Below, piece by piece: positions 1 to 6,121 of a DNA stretch of 6,448 nt (position 1 is its first letter; each line of letters starts with the position of its first letter). The position numbers and the translations under genes are program-made. Below the pieces are notes generated by a model. It was not told the origin of the DNA. It saw nothing but the letters and a program-made list of their open reading frames with translations, and searched no databases. Source of the stretch: Hyphomicrobiales bacterium (GTDB lineage: Bacteria > Pseudomonadota > Alphaproteobacteria > Rhizobiales > Beijerinckiaceae); assembly GCA_003567055.1 (NCBI GenBank), contig PXAW01000397.1, positions 1 to 6,448 on the forward strand. Reading direction: 5' to 3'.

Positions 1-185
1 AAATGCAGCGGTGAGATCAGAAAATAGCAGACGACAGCGTCACTGGCAGCCTCCTATCGTTGCGGTCAGCGCAAGAGATGCCGTGAAGGGCCCGCTCGTT
101 CAGGCTCTCGCGTCAGCGCCGGGGGGGGGCTGATGCCTCCGCCACAGCCGTTCAACCGCGATCCGCAGCGGTCGCCTCAGCAGAT
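1..185. other. Upstream non-coding region, no gene seen
   Basis: No open frame in this stretch resembles a known protein. ATG codons here either run quickly into stops (for example the one at 3) or, like 133, are only in-frame upstream alternatives of the binding-protein gene. The promoter of the operon could lie here, but I found no convincing paired -35/-10 boxes and no clear inverted repeat for a regulator. A TTGCGG at 60-65 has no matching -10 at a normal distance. The most visible element is a run of nine G at 121-129. The region may also begin downstream of another gene lying outside the window. Confidence 0.4.
121..129. repeat. Nine-base poly-G tract
   Basis: Nine consecutive G residues lie about 70 bp upstream of the preferred start of the binding-protein gene and 3 bp before the alternative ATG at 133. 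Such tracts are prone to slippage in replication and to sequencing error. It lies outside the coding region if translation starts at 199, so a length change would alter only leader spacing. No evidence for phase variation is visible beyond the tract itself. Confidence 0.8.
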
Positions 186-191
186 GGAAGG
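186..191 (+). promoter_or_regulatory. Ribosome binding site that sets the start of the binding-protein gene
   Basis: GGAAGG sits 7 bp before the ATG at 199, an ideal Shine-Dalgarno position. The alternative starts at 133 and 184 have no comparable motif at the right distance. Starting at 133 or 184 would also place a Pro/Gln-rich stretch or extra residues ahead of the twin-arginine signal peptide. This site therefore decides the start at 199. Confidence 0.7.
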
Positions 192-198
192 TCCCGCC

Positions 199-1242
199 AT
201 GGCCGGAATCAATCGCCGCGATTTCACCAAGCTCACTTTCGGCGCCGTCCTCGCGACGGGCATCGCCGCGCCCGCCATCGTCAAGGCGCGCACGCCGATC
301 AACATGATCCTGAACTGGCGCTATCAGGGCCCGCAATCATGGTTCTTCCTCGCGCAGGATCGCGGCTATTTCGAAGAAGAAGGCATCGCCGTCAACATGG
401 ACCAGGGTTCCGGCTCCGGCGCCGCGGTGACGCAGGTGGCGGGCGGCGCTTATGATGTCGGGTTCGGTGACATCAACGCTCTCACCCAGTTGCGCGCCCA
501 GCGCGACGAGGATACGCCGCTGGGCGTCTACATGCTCTATAACCGCCCGCCCTTCACCGTGGGTGTGCTCTCCTCCAGCGATATCCACACGCCGCAGGAT
601 CTCGAAGGCCGGCTTCTGGGCGGTGCGCCCAATGACGGGGCGCTGCGCCTGTTCCCGGCCTTTGCCGGCCTTACCGGCATCGATACCTCGACGATCGAGA
701 TCACCAATTTCCAGCCCAATCTGCGCGAGCAGATGCTGCGTTCCGGCCAGGTCGACGGCGTGTTCGGCTTCGTCAACACGATCCGGTTCTCCGCGCTGCT
801 CTCGGGCATGAACCCGGATCAGGATATCCGCTTCATTCGCTACGGCGATTACGGCATGGATCTCTATTCCAACGCGCTGATCGCCTCGCGTACCCTGATC
901 AACGATCACCCCGAGGCCGTGCGCGGCCTTGTGCGCGCCGTCAATCGTGGACTGGTCGACACGCTGGCCGATCCCGATGCGGGCATTGCCGCCGTGGCGC
1001 AGCGCGAGTCGCTGATCGACCGCGAGGTCGAGAAGATGCGCCTCATGGCGACGCTGCGCGACGAGATGAGCCACCCGGAAATTGCACGGATCGGTATCGG
1101 CGATGTCGACCCGCAGCGCTTTGCCGAGGCGATCGACATCGTCGTGAAGGCCAATGACCTGCCCCGCACGCCGGAGGTCAGCGAGATCTTCACGCGCGAC
1201 TTCCTGCCGCCGGAAGACGAGCGCGTGCGGGATCTGGGCTGA
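199..1242 (+). CDS. Tat-exported ABC transporter substrate-binding protein, NMT1/THI5-like
   Basis: Periplasmic solute-binding component of the importer encoded by the ATPase and permease genes downstream. The 347-residue product begins with a twin-arginine signal: R6-R7-D-F-T-K, a hydrophobic stretch at about 12-28, and likely cleavage after A30 (VKA|RT). The mature part starts INMILNWRYQGPQ, followed by LAQDRGYFEEEGI and an A/G-rich loop, then DVGFGDINAL. This is the typical N-lobe pattern of NMT1/THI5-like proteins (PF09084), the family that binds nitrate, sulfonates, and thiamin or pyrimidine precursors such as HMP. The ligand is not readable from sequence; the neighbouring amidohydrolase and the ring-opening amidohydrolase relic favour a nitrogen heterocycle. 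The stop codon overlaps the GAGGAG ribosome binding site of the next gene, so the two are probably co-translated. The frame is open back to 133, but the ribosome binding site and signal peptide favour 199. Length is normal for the family. Confidence 0.88.
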   Translation: MAGINRRDFTKLTFGAVLATGIAAPAIVKARTPINMILNWRYQGPQSWFFLAQDRGYFEEEGIAVNMDQGSGSGAAVTQVAGGAYDVGFGDINALTQLRAQRDEDTPLGVYMLYNRPPFTVGVLSSSDIHTPQDLEGRLLGGAPNDGALRLFPAFAGLTGIDTSTIEITNFQPNLREQMLRSGQVDGVFGFVNTIRFSALLSGMNPDQDIRFIRYGDYGMDLYSNALIASRTLINDHPEAVRGLVRAVNRGLVDTLADPDAGIAAVAQRESLIDREVEKMRLMATLRDEMSHPEIARIGIGDVDPQRFAEAIDIVVKANDLPRTPEVSEIFTRDFLPPEDERVRDLG

Positions 1243-1253
1243 GGAGGCGGATC

Positions 1254-2045
1254 ATGGATTTGGGCATGAAGGGGCGCGTCGCGCTCATCACCGGTCCGGT
1301 CAAGGGCATGGGCGCGGCGGTCAGCCTCGCCTTCGCCCGGGAGGGCTGCAAGCTGGCGCTCGCGGGGCGCGATATTGCGGCGATCGAGCCGCTCGCCCGC
1401 CAGATCCGCGATGACGGCGGCGAGGCGATCGTCATCGCCTGCGACATGACGGATGCGGTGGCCTGCGAAACCGCCGTCGCGGTCACCACGGAGGCGCTCG
1501 GCCCCGTCGATATCCTCGTGAACGTGGCCGGCGGCTCCGGGCCGATCGGCAAGACCGGCGTGCAGACGACGCCGGAGGAATTCGACGAGATCGTCGTGCT
1601 CAACATGCGCGGCCCCTTCAACATGATGCGCGCCGTCCTGCCCGGCATGATGGCGCGGCGTGCGGGCAAGATCGTCAATGTCGGCGGCACTTTCGGCATG
1701 CGCGGAAAGGCCGGGCGGATGGCCTATTCCGCCTCGAAATGGGGCCTGCGCGGCATCACCAAGAGCTTCGCCATCGAGGCGGGTGCCCACAATATCAACG
1801 TCAATTGCGTCGCTCCCGGCATGGTCGACGGGCCGCGTTTTCGCACCAAGGTGATCCCGGAAATGGCCGCGCGGCTCGGCATCACCGAGGAGGAGGCGAT
1901 TGCCCGGCACGCCTCCGATTACGCGCTCGGGCGCGTCTCGACGGGGGAGGATGTCGCGGCGGCCTGCCTGTTCCTCGCCTCCGACGCGTCGCGCCAGATC
2001 ACCGGCGTAGACCTGCCCGTGGATGGCGGCTGGGCCATGCTGTGA
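1254..2045 (+). CDS. SDR-family NAD(P)-dependent oxidoreductase with atypical active site
   Basis: Classical short-chain dehydrogenase/reductase of 263 residues, probably cytoplasmic, acting on an alcohol/carbonyl pair with NAD(P)(H). Seen directly: the cofactor glycine motif TGPVKGMG (13-20), NVAG (90-93, usually NNAG), the structural/catalytic Asn117 in VLNMRGPF, YSASK with Tyr158 and Lys162, PG after the sixth strand (VAPGMVDGPRF) and the C-terminal GVDLPVDGGWAML. The position 13 residues before Tyr, normally the catalytic Ser, is Gly145, in VNVGGTFG; Thr146 is next to it. The tetrad therefore looks incomplete, or Thr146 stands in for Ser. The start has GAGGAG 7 bp upstream and lies 11 bp after the binding-protein stop. 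Its place between binding protein and ATPase suggests it belongs to the same pathway. Substrate unknown: it could reduce an aldehyde product (as YdfG/RutE-type enzymes do for malonic semialdehyde) or oxidise a side chain, but nothing in the sequence selects between these. Confidence 0.88.
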   Translation: MDLGMKGRVALITGPVKGMGAAVSLAFAREGCKLALAGRDIAAIEPLARQIRDDGGEAIVIACDMTDAVACETAVAVTTEALGPVDILVNVAGGSGPIGKTGVQTTPEEFDEIVVLNMRGPFNMMRAVLPGMMARRAGKIVNVGGTFGMRGKAGRMAYSASKWGLRGITKSFAIEAGAHNINVNCVAPGMVDGPRFRTKVIPEMAARLGITEEEAIARHASDYALGRVSTGEDVAAACLFLASDASRQITGVDLPVDGGWAML

Positions 2046-2104
2046 CGCCGCTTTCGTCCCCCACCCGTGTCGCCCCGCCGCAGCAAGCCAGAGGATCCTC
2101 GATC

Positions 2105-3022
2105 ATGACCCAGCCAGCGCCCCGTCTGCACGCCGTCGCAGATGCCTCGCCGGTGGCCCCGGATGCGCCCCCCGCGCGATCCCCGGCTCGCGCCTTCATC
2201 GGCTTCGACGAGGTAACCGTCACCTATGGGCGCGGGGAAAGCGCCACCACGGCGCTTGCGCCGACCACGCTCGCCATCGAGAAGGGCGATTTCGTCGCCC
2301 TGGTCGGTCCCTCGGGCTGCGGCAAGTCCACCCTGCTCAAGCTCGTGGCCGAGCTTCTGAAGCCTACGAGCGGCAACATCTTCGTCGCAGGCCGCGAGGT
2401 CGGTGCGGAGCCGATCCGTATCGGCATGGCCTATCAGAACGCCACGCTGCTGCCCTGGCTCAATATCCGCGACAACGTCATGCTGCCGCTCAAGATCGTG
2501 CCGCCCTTCCGCGCGCGCTACCGCTCCGCGCGCAAGGGCGAGTTCCGCGACCGGGTGGATGCGCTGCTCGAACAGGTGGGCCTTGCGGGCTTTGCCGAGA
2601 AATATCCCTGGCAGCTTTCCGGCGGCATGATGCAGCGGGCCAATCTCAGCCGGGCGCTGATCCATGAGCCCAACCTGCTTCTGCTCGACGAGCCCTTCGG
2701 TGCGCTCGACCAGTTCACCCGCGAGGAATTGTGGGGGGTGATGCAGGATCTGTGGATGGCGACGAAGACCACCGTGCTGCTCGTCACCCATGATCTGCGT
2801 GAATCGGCCTTCCTCGCCAACCGGATCTGCGTGATGAGCGCGCGCCCGGGGCGGATCATCGAGGATCGACATGTGCCGTTCGCCCATCCGCGCAGCATCG
2901 ATCAGACCTATGACGCGGATTTCGTCGGCCTCACCCAGCATCTGCGCAGCCTGATCATGGAGGCGCGCGCTGAAACCGGTTCGGGCATCGTCGTGCCGCA
3001 ACACGCCCCGGAAGGAGCCTGA
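2105..3022 (+). CDS. ABC transporter ATP-binding protein, SsuB/TauB/NrtD-like
   Basis: ATPase that powers import at the inner membrane with the adjacent permease. The 305-residue product shows every ABC landmark: Walker A GPSGCGKST (68-76), Q-loop YQNATLLPWL, signature LSGGM (171-175), Walker B LLLLDE with Asp195 and catalytic Glu196, D-loop GALD, and switch His229 in LLVTHD. LPWL after the Q-loop and PWQLSGGMMQR are typical of the nitrate/sulfonate/taurine/pyrimidine-precursor branch. An Ala/Pro-rich extension of about 30 residues precedes the ABC domain, longer than usual and probably disordered. The start at 2105 has AGAGGA 9 bp upstream. The frame remains open back to about 1739, but that part lies inside the SDR gene and does not resemble ABC protein. 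The permease gene begins 2 bp after the stop. Confidence 0.93.
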   Translation: MTQPAPRLHAVADASPVAPDAPPARSPARAFIGFDEVTVTYGRGESATTALAPTTLAIEKGDFVALVGPSGCGKSTLLKLVAELLKPTSGNIFVAGREVGAEPIRIGMAYQNATLLPWLNIRDNVMLPLKIVPPFRARYRSARKGEFRDRVDALLEQVGLAGFAEKYPWQLSGGMMQRANLSRALIHEPNLLLLDEPFGALDQFTREELWGVMQDLWMATKTTVLLVTHDLRESAFLANRICVMSARPGRIIEDRHVPFAHPRSIDQTYDADFVGLTQHLRSLIMEARAETGSGIVVPQHAPEGA

Positions 3023-3024
3023 TC

Positions 3025-3804
3025 ATGTCGATCGCCGCCACTTTGCGCCGCCGCGCCGCCTCGATATCGCTGATCGTGGGCATATTCCTGTTCTGGGAAG
3101 CTGCCTGTGTGATCTTCAACATTTCCGATCTGGTGCTGCCGCGCCCCAGCCAGGTCTTCGAGACGCTGGTCAGGTTCGCGCCGGGGATCTGGCCGCATGC
3201 CTATCAGACGCTCTATACCACCCTCGTCGGCTTCTCCCTGGGTGTGTGTATCGGCCTGTCTCTGGGCGTGCTGATCGGGTCCTCACGGCTGGCTTTCGAT
3301 ACGGCCTATCCGCTGCTCGTCGGGATTTCCTCGATTCCGAAAGTGGCCGTCGTGCCGATCTTCGTGCTCTGGTTCGGCGCGGGCACCGTGCCGGCGATCC
3401 TGACTGCGATGATCATCTGCATTTTCCCAATCGTGGTGAATGTCGCCACCGGGATCGCCACGGTCGAGCCGGAGCTCGAGGACGTGATGAAGACGCTCAA
3501 GGCCTCCAGGACCGAGATCCTGTGGAATGTCGGCCTGCCGCGCGCCATGCCGTATTTCTTCGCCTCGCTGAAGGTCTCGGTGACCCTCGCCTTCGTCGGC
3601 TCGGTCGTGGCCGAGACGGTGGCGTCGAACCGGGGCGTGGGCAACATGATGATGATCGCCTCGTCCTCCTTCAACGTCCCGCTCGTCTTTGCAGGGCTGA
3701 TGGTGCTCGCCTTCCTCGGGGTCAGCCTCTACGTGCTGTTCTCCCTGATCGAGCGCCGCGTCGCCGGTTGGTCGATGCGCAAGAACGACATCGCCGCCGG
3801 CTGA
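3025..3804 (+). CDS. ABC transporter permease, BPD_transp_1 family
   Basis: Inner-membrane channel subunit, 259 residues. Only one permease gene is present, so a homodimer is expected, as in SsuC/TauC-type importers. Hydrophobic segments visible at about 14-32, 63-86, 97-117, 122-145, 184-200 and 220-243 give about six membrane helices. The cytoplasmic EAA loop that docks the ATPase lies at about 150-176 and ends in GLPRAMP. The Gly that is normally conserved in this loop is Lys159 here (TLKASR), which may be a clade feature. The ribosome binding site GAAGGAG lies within the end of the ATPase gene, 7 bp before the ATG, and the intergenic gap is 2 bp, so translation is almost certainly coupled to the ATPase. 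Confidence 0.93.
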   Translation: MSIAATLRRRAASISLIVGIFLFWEAACVIFNISDLVLPRPSQVFETLVRFAPGIWPHAYQTLYTTLVGFSLGVCIGLSLGVLIGSSRLAFDTAYPLLVGISSIPKVAVVPIFVLWFGAGTVPAILTAMIICIFPIVVNVATGIATVEPELEDVMKTLKASRTEILWNVGLPRAMPYFFASLKVSVTLAFVGSVVAETVASNRGVGNMMMIASSSFNVPLVFAGLMVLAFLGVSLYVLFSLIERRVAGWSMRKNDIAAG

Positions 3805-3852
3805 CGCCACCCGCTGCCGCCCCATCGTTTTCCTCATTCCGGAGCCCTCGCC

Positions 3853-5310
3853 ATGTCCGGCCATCCGCCTGCCGCGCCCGCCGACAAACTCATCCGCAAC
3901 GGACTGATCGTGACGCAGGAGCGCGTCTTTCCCGGCGATATCGCCATCTCGGACGGTATCATCACGGCGGTGACGGCGCCCGGGGCCGGGCCGCAGGCGC
4001 GCGAGGAGATCGATGCGCGCGGGCGCGTGGTGATGCCGGGCTGCATCGACGTGCATGTGCATTTCCGCAGCCCCGGCATGTCCCACAAGGAAGACTGGGC
4101 GACCGGCTCCGCGGCGGCCGCCGTGGGCGGCGTCACCACCGTCTTCGACATGCCCAATACCGACCCCGCCACCGCCACGCCGGATGATCTCGCGCGCAAG
4201 CGGGAGCTCGCCGAAGCGGATGCGCTGGTCGATTTCGGGCTCTACGGCCTGCTCGGCGAGCATAATCTCGACCAGATCGCCCCGCTCGCGCAGGCCGGCG
4301 CCATCGGCTACAAGCTGTTTCTGGGCAATACCACGGGCAATCTGCCCTGCCCGAATGACGGGGCGGTGCTGGAGGGTTTCGAGATCCTCGCCGGGCTCGG
4401 CCTGCGCTGCTCGATCCATGCTGAGAATTCGCCGATACTCTTCTGGCGCCAGAACAGGTTGCGTGAGGCCGGGCGCAACGATCCGCTGGCGCATCTGGCC
4501 GCGCGCACCGATGTCGTCGCGCTGGAGGCGCTCAACCGCTCCGCGACGCTCGCGGACTGGACCGGCGCGCGTATCCATATCGTCCACGAGAGCTGCGCGC
4601 GTTCGCTGCCCTTCATCCGTTTCTGGAAGGAACGCGGCACCGACATCACCGTCGAGACGCTGCCGCAATATCTCTATCTGAGCGCGGAGCAGATGGCGCA
4701 GCCGGGCGGGCATGTCCTGCGCATGAATCCGCCGATCCGCGAGGCCGCGCATCAGGAACCGCTCTGGGCCGGCCTGATCGACGGCACGATCGACATGATC
4801 GCCACCGATCATGCGCCGCATGCACCGGATGAGAAACAGGCCGATACGATCTGGGACGTCGCCTGCGGCTTTCCCGGGGTGGAGACCTCGCTGCCGCTGA
4901 TGCTGAATGCGGTTTCGCAAGGGCGCCTGACCCTGCCGCAGCTGGTCCGTGCCATGGCCGGCGCGCCCGCCCGCGCCTTCGGCCTGGAGGATCGCAAGGG
5001 CAGCCTGCATCCGGGGATGGATGCCGATATCGTCATTGTCGACATGGAGAAGTCAGCGATACTCTCCGCGCAGGCCCTGCACAGCAAGGGCAAGGTCAGC
5101 GCCTATGAAGGCATGCAGGTGCAGGGCATGCCCGTGATGACGCTGGTGCGCGGGCGCATCGTCGCGCGCGACGGCGAACCGGTCGCGACCGCCGCCGGCC
5201 ATGGCCGCATGCTGCGTCCGCACATGCCCGCGCCGCGCCCGCGCAACGTGGCGACGAGCCTGAACAGCCTGACGACCTCCGCGCAGGCACCGTTCGGCGA
5301 TCCATTCTGA
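3853..5310 (+). CDS. Dihydroorotase-family cyclic amidohydrolase (substrate unknown)
   Basis: Cytoplasmic metal-dependent hydrolase that opens a cyclic amide ring; 485 residues. Amidohydrolase-superfamily ligands are all present: H68 and H70 in DVHVHFRSPG, the Lys expected to be carboxylated (K154 in YKLFLG), H189 in HAEN, H245 in IVHES, and the general base D319 in TDHAPH. R72 (HxHxR) and N102 (DMPNT), 30 residues apart, match the pair that binds the substrate carboxylate in class I dihydroorotases. Allantoinases usually have Asn at the R72 position and hydantoinases lack the motif. This argues for a carboxylated ring substrate, although a housekeeping pyrC role is unlikely beside a solute importer. 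A tail after about 445, rich in Pro, Ala and Ser (RPHMPAPRPRN and on), exceeds the usual 420-450 residues. GGAG lies 8 bp before the ATG, 48 bp after the permease stop. Alternatives are a hydantoinase or allantoinase with altered specificity. Confidence 0.88.
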   Translation: MSGHPPAAPADKLIRNGLIVTQERVFPGDIAISDGIITAVTAPGAGPQAREEIDARGRVVMPGCIDVHVHFRSPGMSHKEDWATGSAAAAVGGVTTVFDMPNTDPATATPDDLARKRELAEADALVDFGLYGLLGEHNLDQIAPLAQAGAIGYKLFLGNTTGNLPCPNDGAVLEGFEILAGLGLRCSIHAENSPILFWRQNRLREAGRNDPLAHLAARTDVVALEALNRSATLADWTGARIHIVHESCARSLPFIRFWKERGTDITVETLPQYLYLSAEQMAQPGGHVLRMNPPIREAAHQEPLWAGLIDGTIDMIATDHAPHAPDEKQADTIWDVACGFPGVETSLPLMLNAVSQGRLTLPQLVRAMAGAPARAFGLEDRKGSLHPGMDADIVIVDMEKSAILSAQALHSKGKVSAYEGMQVQGMPVMTLVRGRIVARDGEPVATAAGHGRMLRPHMPAPRPRNVATSLNSLTTSAQAPFGDPF

Positions 5311-5367
5311 ACGGCGACGATCCTGCGCTACAAACGATGCCCGAACCAAAAATCCAAAGGAAAAACC

Positions 5368-5793
5368 ATGAGCACGCCTTCATCCCCCCTCATCGTCCAT
5401 GCCGGCGGCTTCGTCTTCACCGGGCATTTCGAGACGGCCCGCGCGCCGCAGACCGTGGCGGCGTTTCGCCGGCAGATGCCCTATAGCGGGCAACTCGTGC
5501 ATGTCCGCTGGAGCGGGGAAGGCGTCTGGATTCCGCTGGGCGAGACGGATTTCGGCGTCGGCTACGAAAATCATACCAGCCACCCGGCACCGGGCCACAT
5601 CATCCTCTATCCCGGCGGCATCAGCGAGACCGAGATCCTGCTCGCCTATGGGGGCGTGGCTTTCTCATCGAAGATGGGCCAGCTCGCCGGCAACCACTTC
5701 ATCACCCTCACCGGCGGCCTCGAGAACCTCGCCACGCTCGGCAACAAGGTGCTCTGGGAAGGCGCCCAGCCGATCCGGTTCGAGGAAGGGTGA
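5368..5793 (+). CDS. DUF3830 family protein (cyclophilin-like fold)
   Basis: Small protein of 141 residues, full length for DUF3830 (PF12903), a family with a cyclophilin-like beta-barrel fold and no established biochemical activity that I know of. Recognised from the sequence of family motifs: the opening FVFTGHFETARAPQT, MPYSGQLVHVRWSGEG with WIPLG, the central ENHTSHPAPG, YPGGISETEILLAYGG, and SSKMGQLAGNHF near the C-terminus. No signal peptide or membrane segment, so probably cytoplasmic. It follows the amidohydrolase by 57 bp and has AAAGGA 6 bp before the ATG. Sitting last in a transporter-plus-amidohydrolase operon, it may bind or isomerise an intermediate, or assist an enzyme; this is inference only. 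Downstream comes decayed DNA, so this is the last intact gene of the cluster in view. Confidence 0.87.
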   Translation: MSTPSSPLIVHAGGFVFTGHFETARAPQTVAAFRRQMPYSGQLVHVRWSGEGVWIPLGETDFGVGYENHTSHPAPGHIILYPGGISETEILLAYGGVAFSSKMGQLAGNHFITLTGGLENLATLGNKVLWEGAQPIRFEEG

Positions 5794-5814
5794 GGCCGTA
5801 TCAGCTGCGTTCTC

Positions 5815-6099
5815 TTGCCATTGCTGCAATCGCTGCCGCTGCTCATCCAGGCAACCAGCCGAGGTCTCAATGTCGATGCGATGGGATACGACCTGTCGCT
5901 GACGCGTGCGCCGATCGGGCCGATCAGCCGTGTCACGGCGGTCATGCGGGAGGCGGGTTACCCGGTCCTGCATACCCGTGAGGGGCACAGGCCCGACCTG
6001 TCGGACCTGCCCGAGAACAAGAGCTGGCGCTCCCGTCGTATCGGCGTCGGGATCGGCGATCCCGGGCCCTGCGGCAAGATCATCGCCGCACTCGCCTGA
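5815..6099 (+). pseudogene. Isochorismatase-family amidohydrolase fragment (RutB/biuret-hydrolase-like)
   Basis: The 94-codon frame holds about 75 recognisable residues of a cysteine hydrolase of the isochorismatase superfamily. [18 protein letters not shown] (from about 5872) is followed by [36 protein letters not shown] and [11 protein letters not shown]. Intact enzymes of this type have about 220-240 residues and hydrolyse biuret, ureidoacrylate or related amides. Here the segment before GLNVDAMG, which should carry the catalytic Asp of the DMQ motif, is scrambled: only LLI at about 5839-5847 looks like a remnant. The whole C-terminal half, with the catalytic Lys and nucleophilic Cys, is absent, and the frame stops after IIAALA. 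No good ribosome binding site precedes it. It cannot be an active hydrolase. It is probably a relic of a gene that once followed the DUF3830 gene. Confidence 0.8.
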
Positions 6100-6121
6100 A
6101 ACCCTCCGTTCTCCGCTCCTC

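Noticed and set aside
133..198. Longer start of the binding protein at 133 or 184
   Set aside because: It would put a Pro/Gln-rich stretch before the twin-arginine signal, and neither ATG has a suitably spaced ribosome binding site.
1739..2104. N-terminal extension of the ATPase frame back into the SDR gene
   Set aside because: The extra residues are an out-of-frame reading of the SDR and show no ABC similarity. The ATG at 2105 has a proper ribosome binding site.
906..3004. Long minus-strand frames (906-1910, 1919-3004) opposite the SDR and ATPase genes
   Set aside because: Same composition artefact; no motifs, and fully covered by well-supported plus-strand genes.
3283..5010. 575-codon open frame on the minus strand across the permease and hydrolase genes
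   Set aside because: Its translation is a His/Arg/Gly/Asp-rich composition without recognisable domains, which is the usual antisense shadow of G+C-rich coding DNA. The plus-strand genes carry clear family motifs.
5305..5334. Possible promoter before the DUF3830 gene (TTCTGA, 18 bp, TACAAA)
   Set aside because: The -35 match is poor and overlaps the upstream stop codon. In a short gap within an otherwise compact operon this is likely chance.
5794..5862. Start and catalytic Asp region of the isochorismatase gene
   Set aside because: I looked for the DMQ-type motif in all three forward frames and did not find it. Only a weak LLI remnant is visible, so no intact N-terminus can be claimed.
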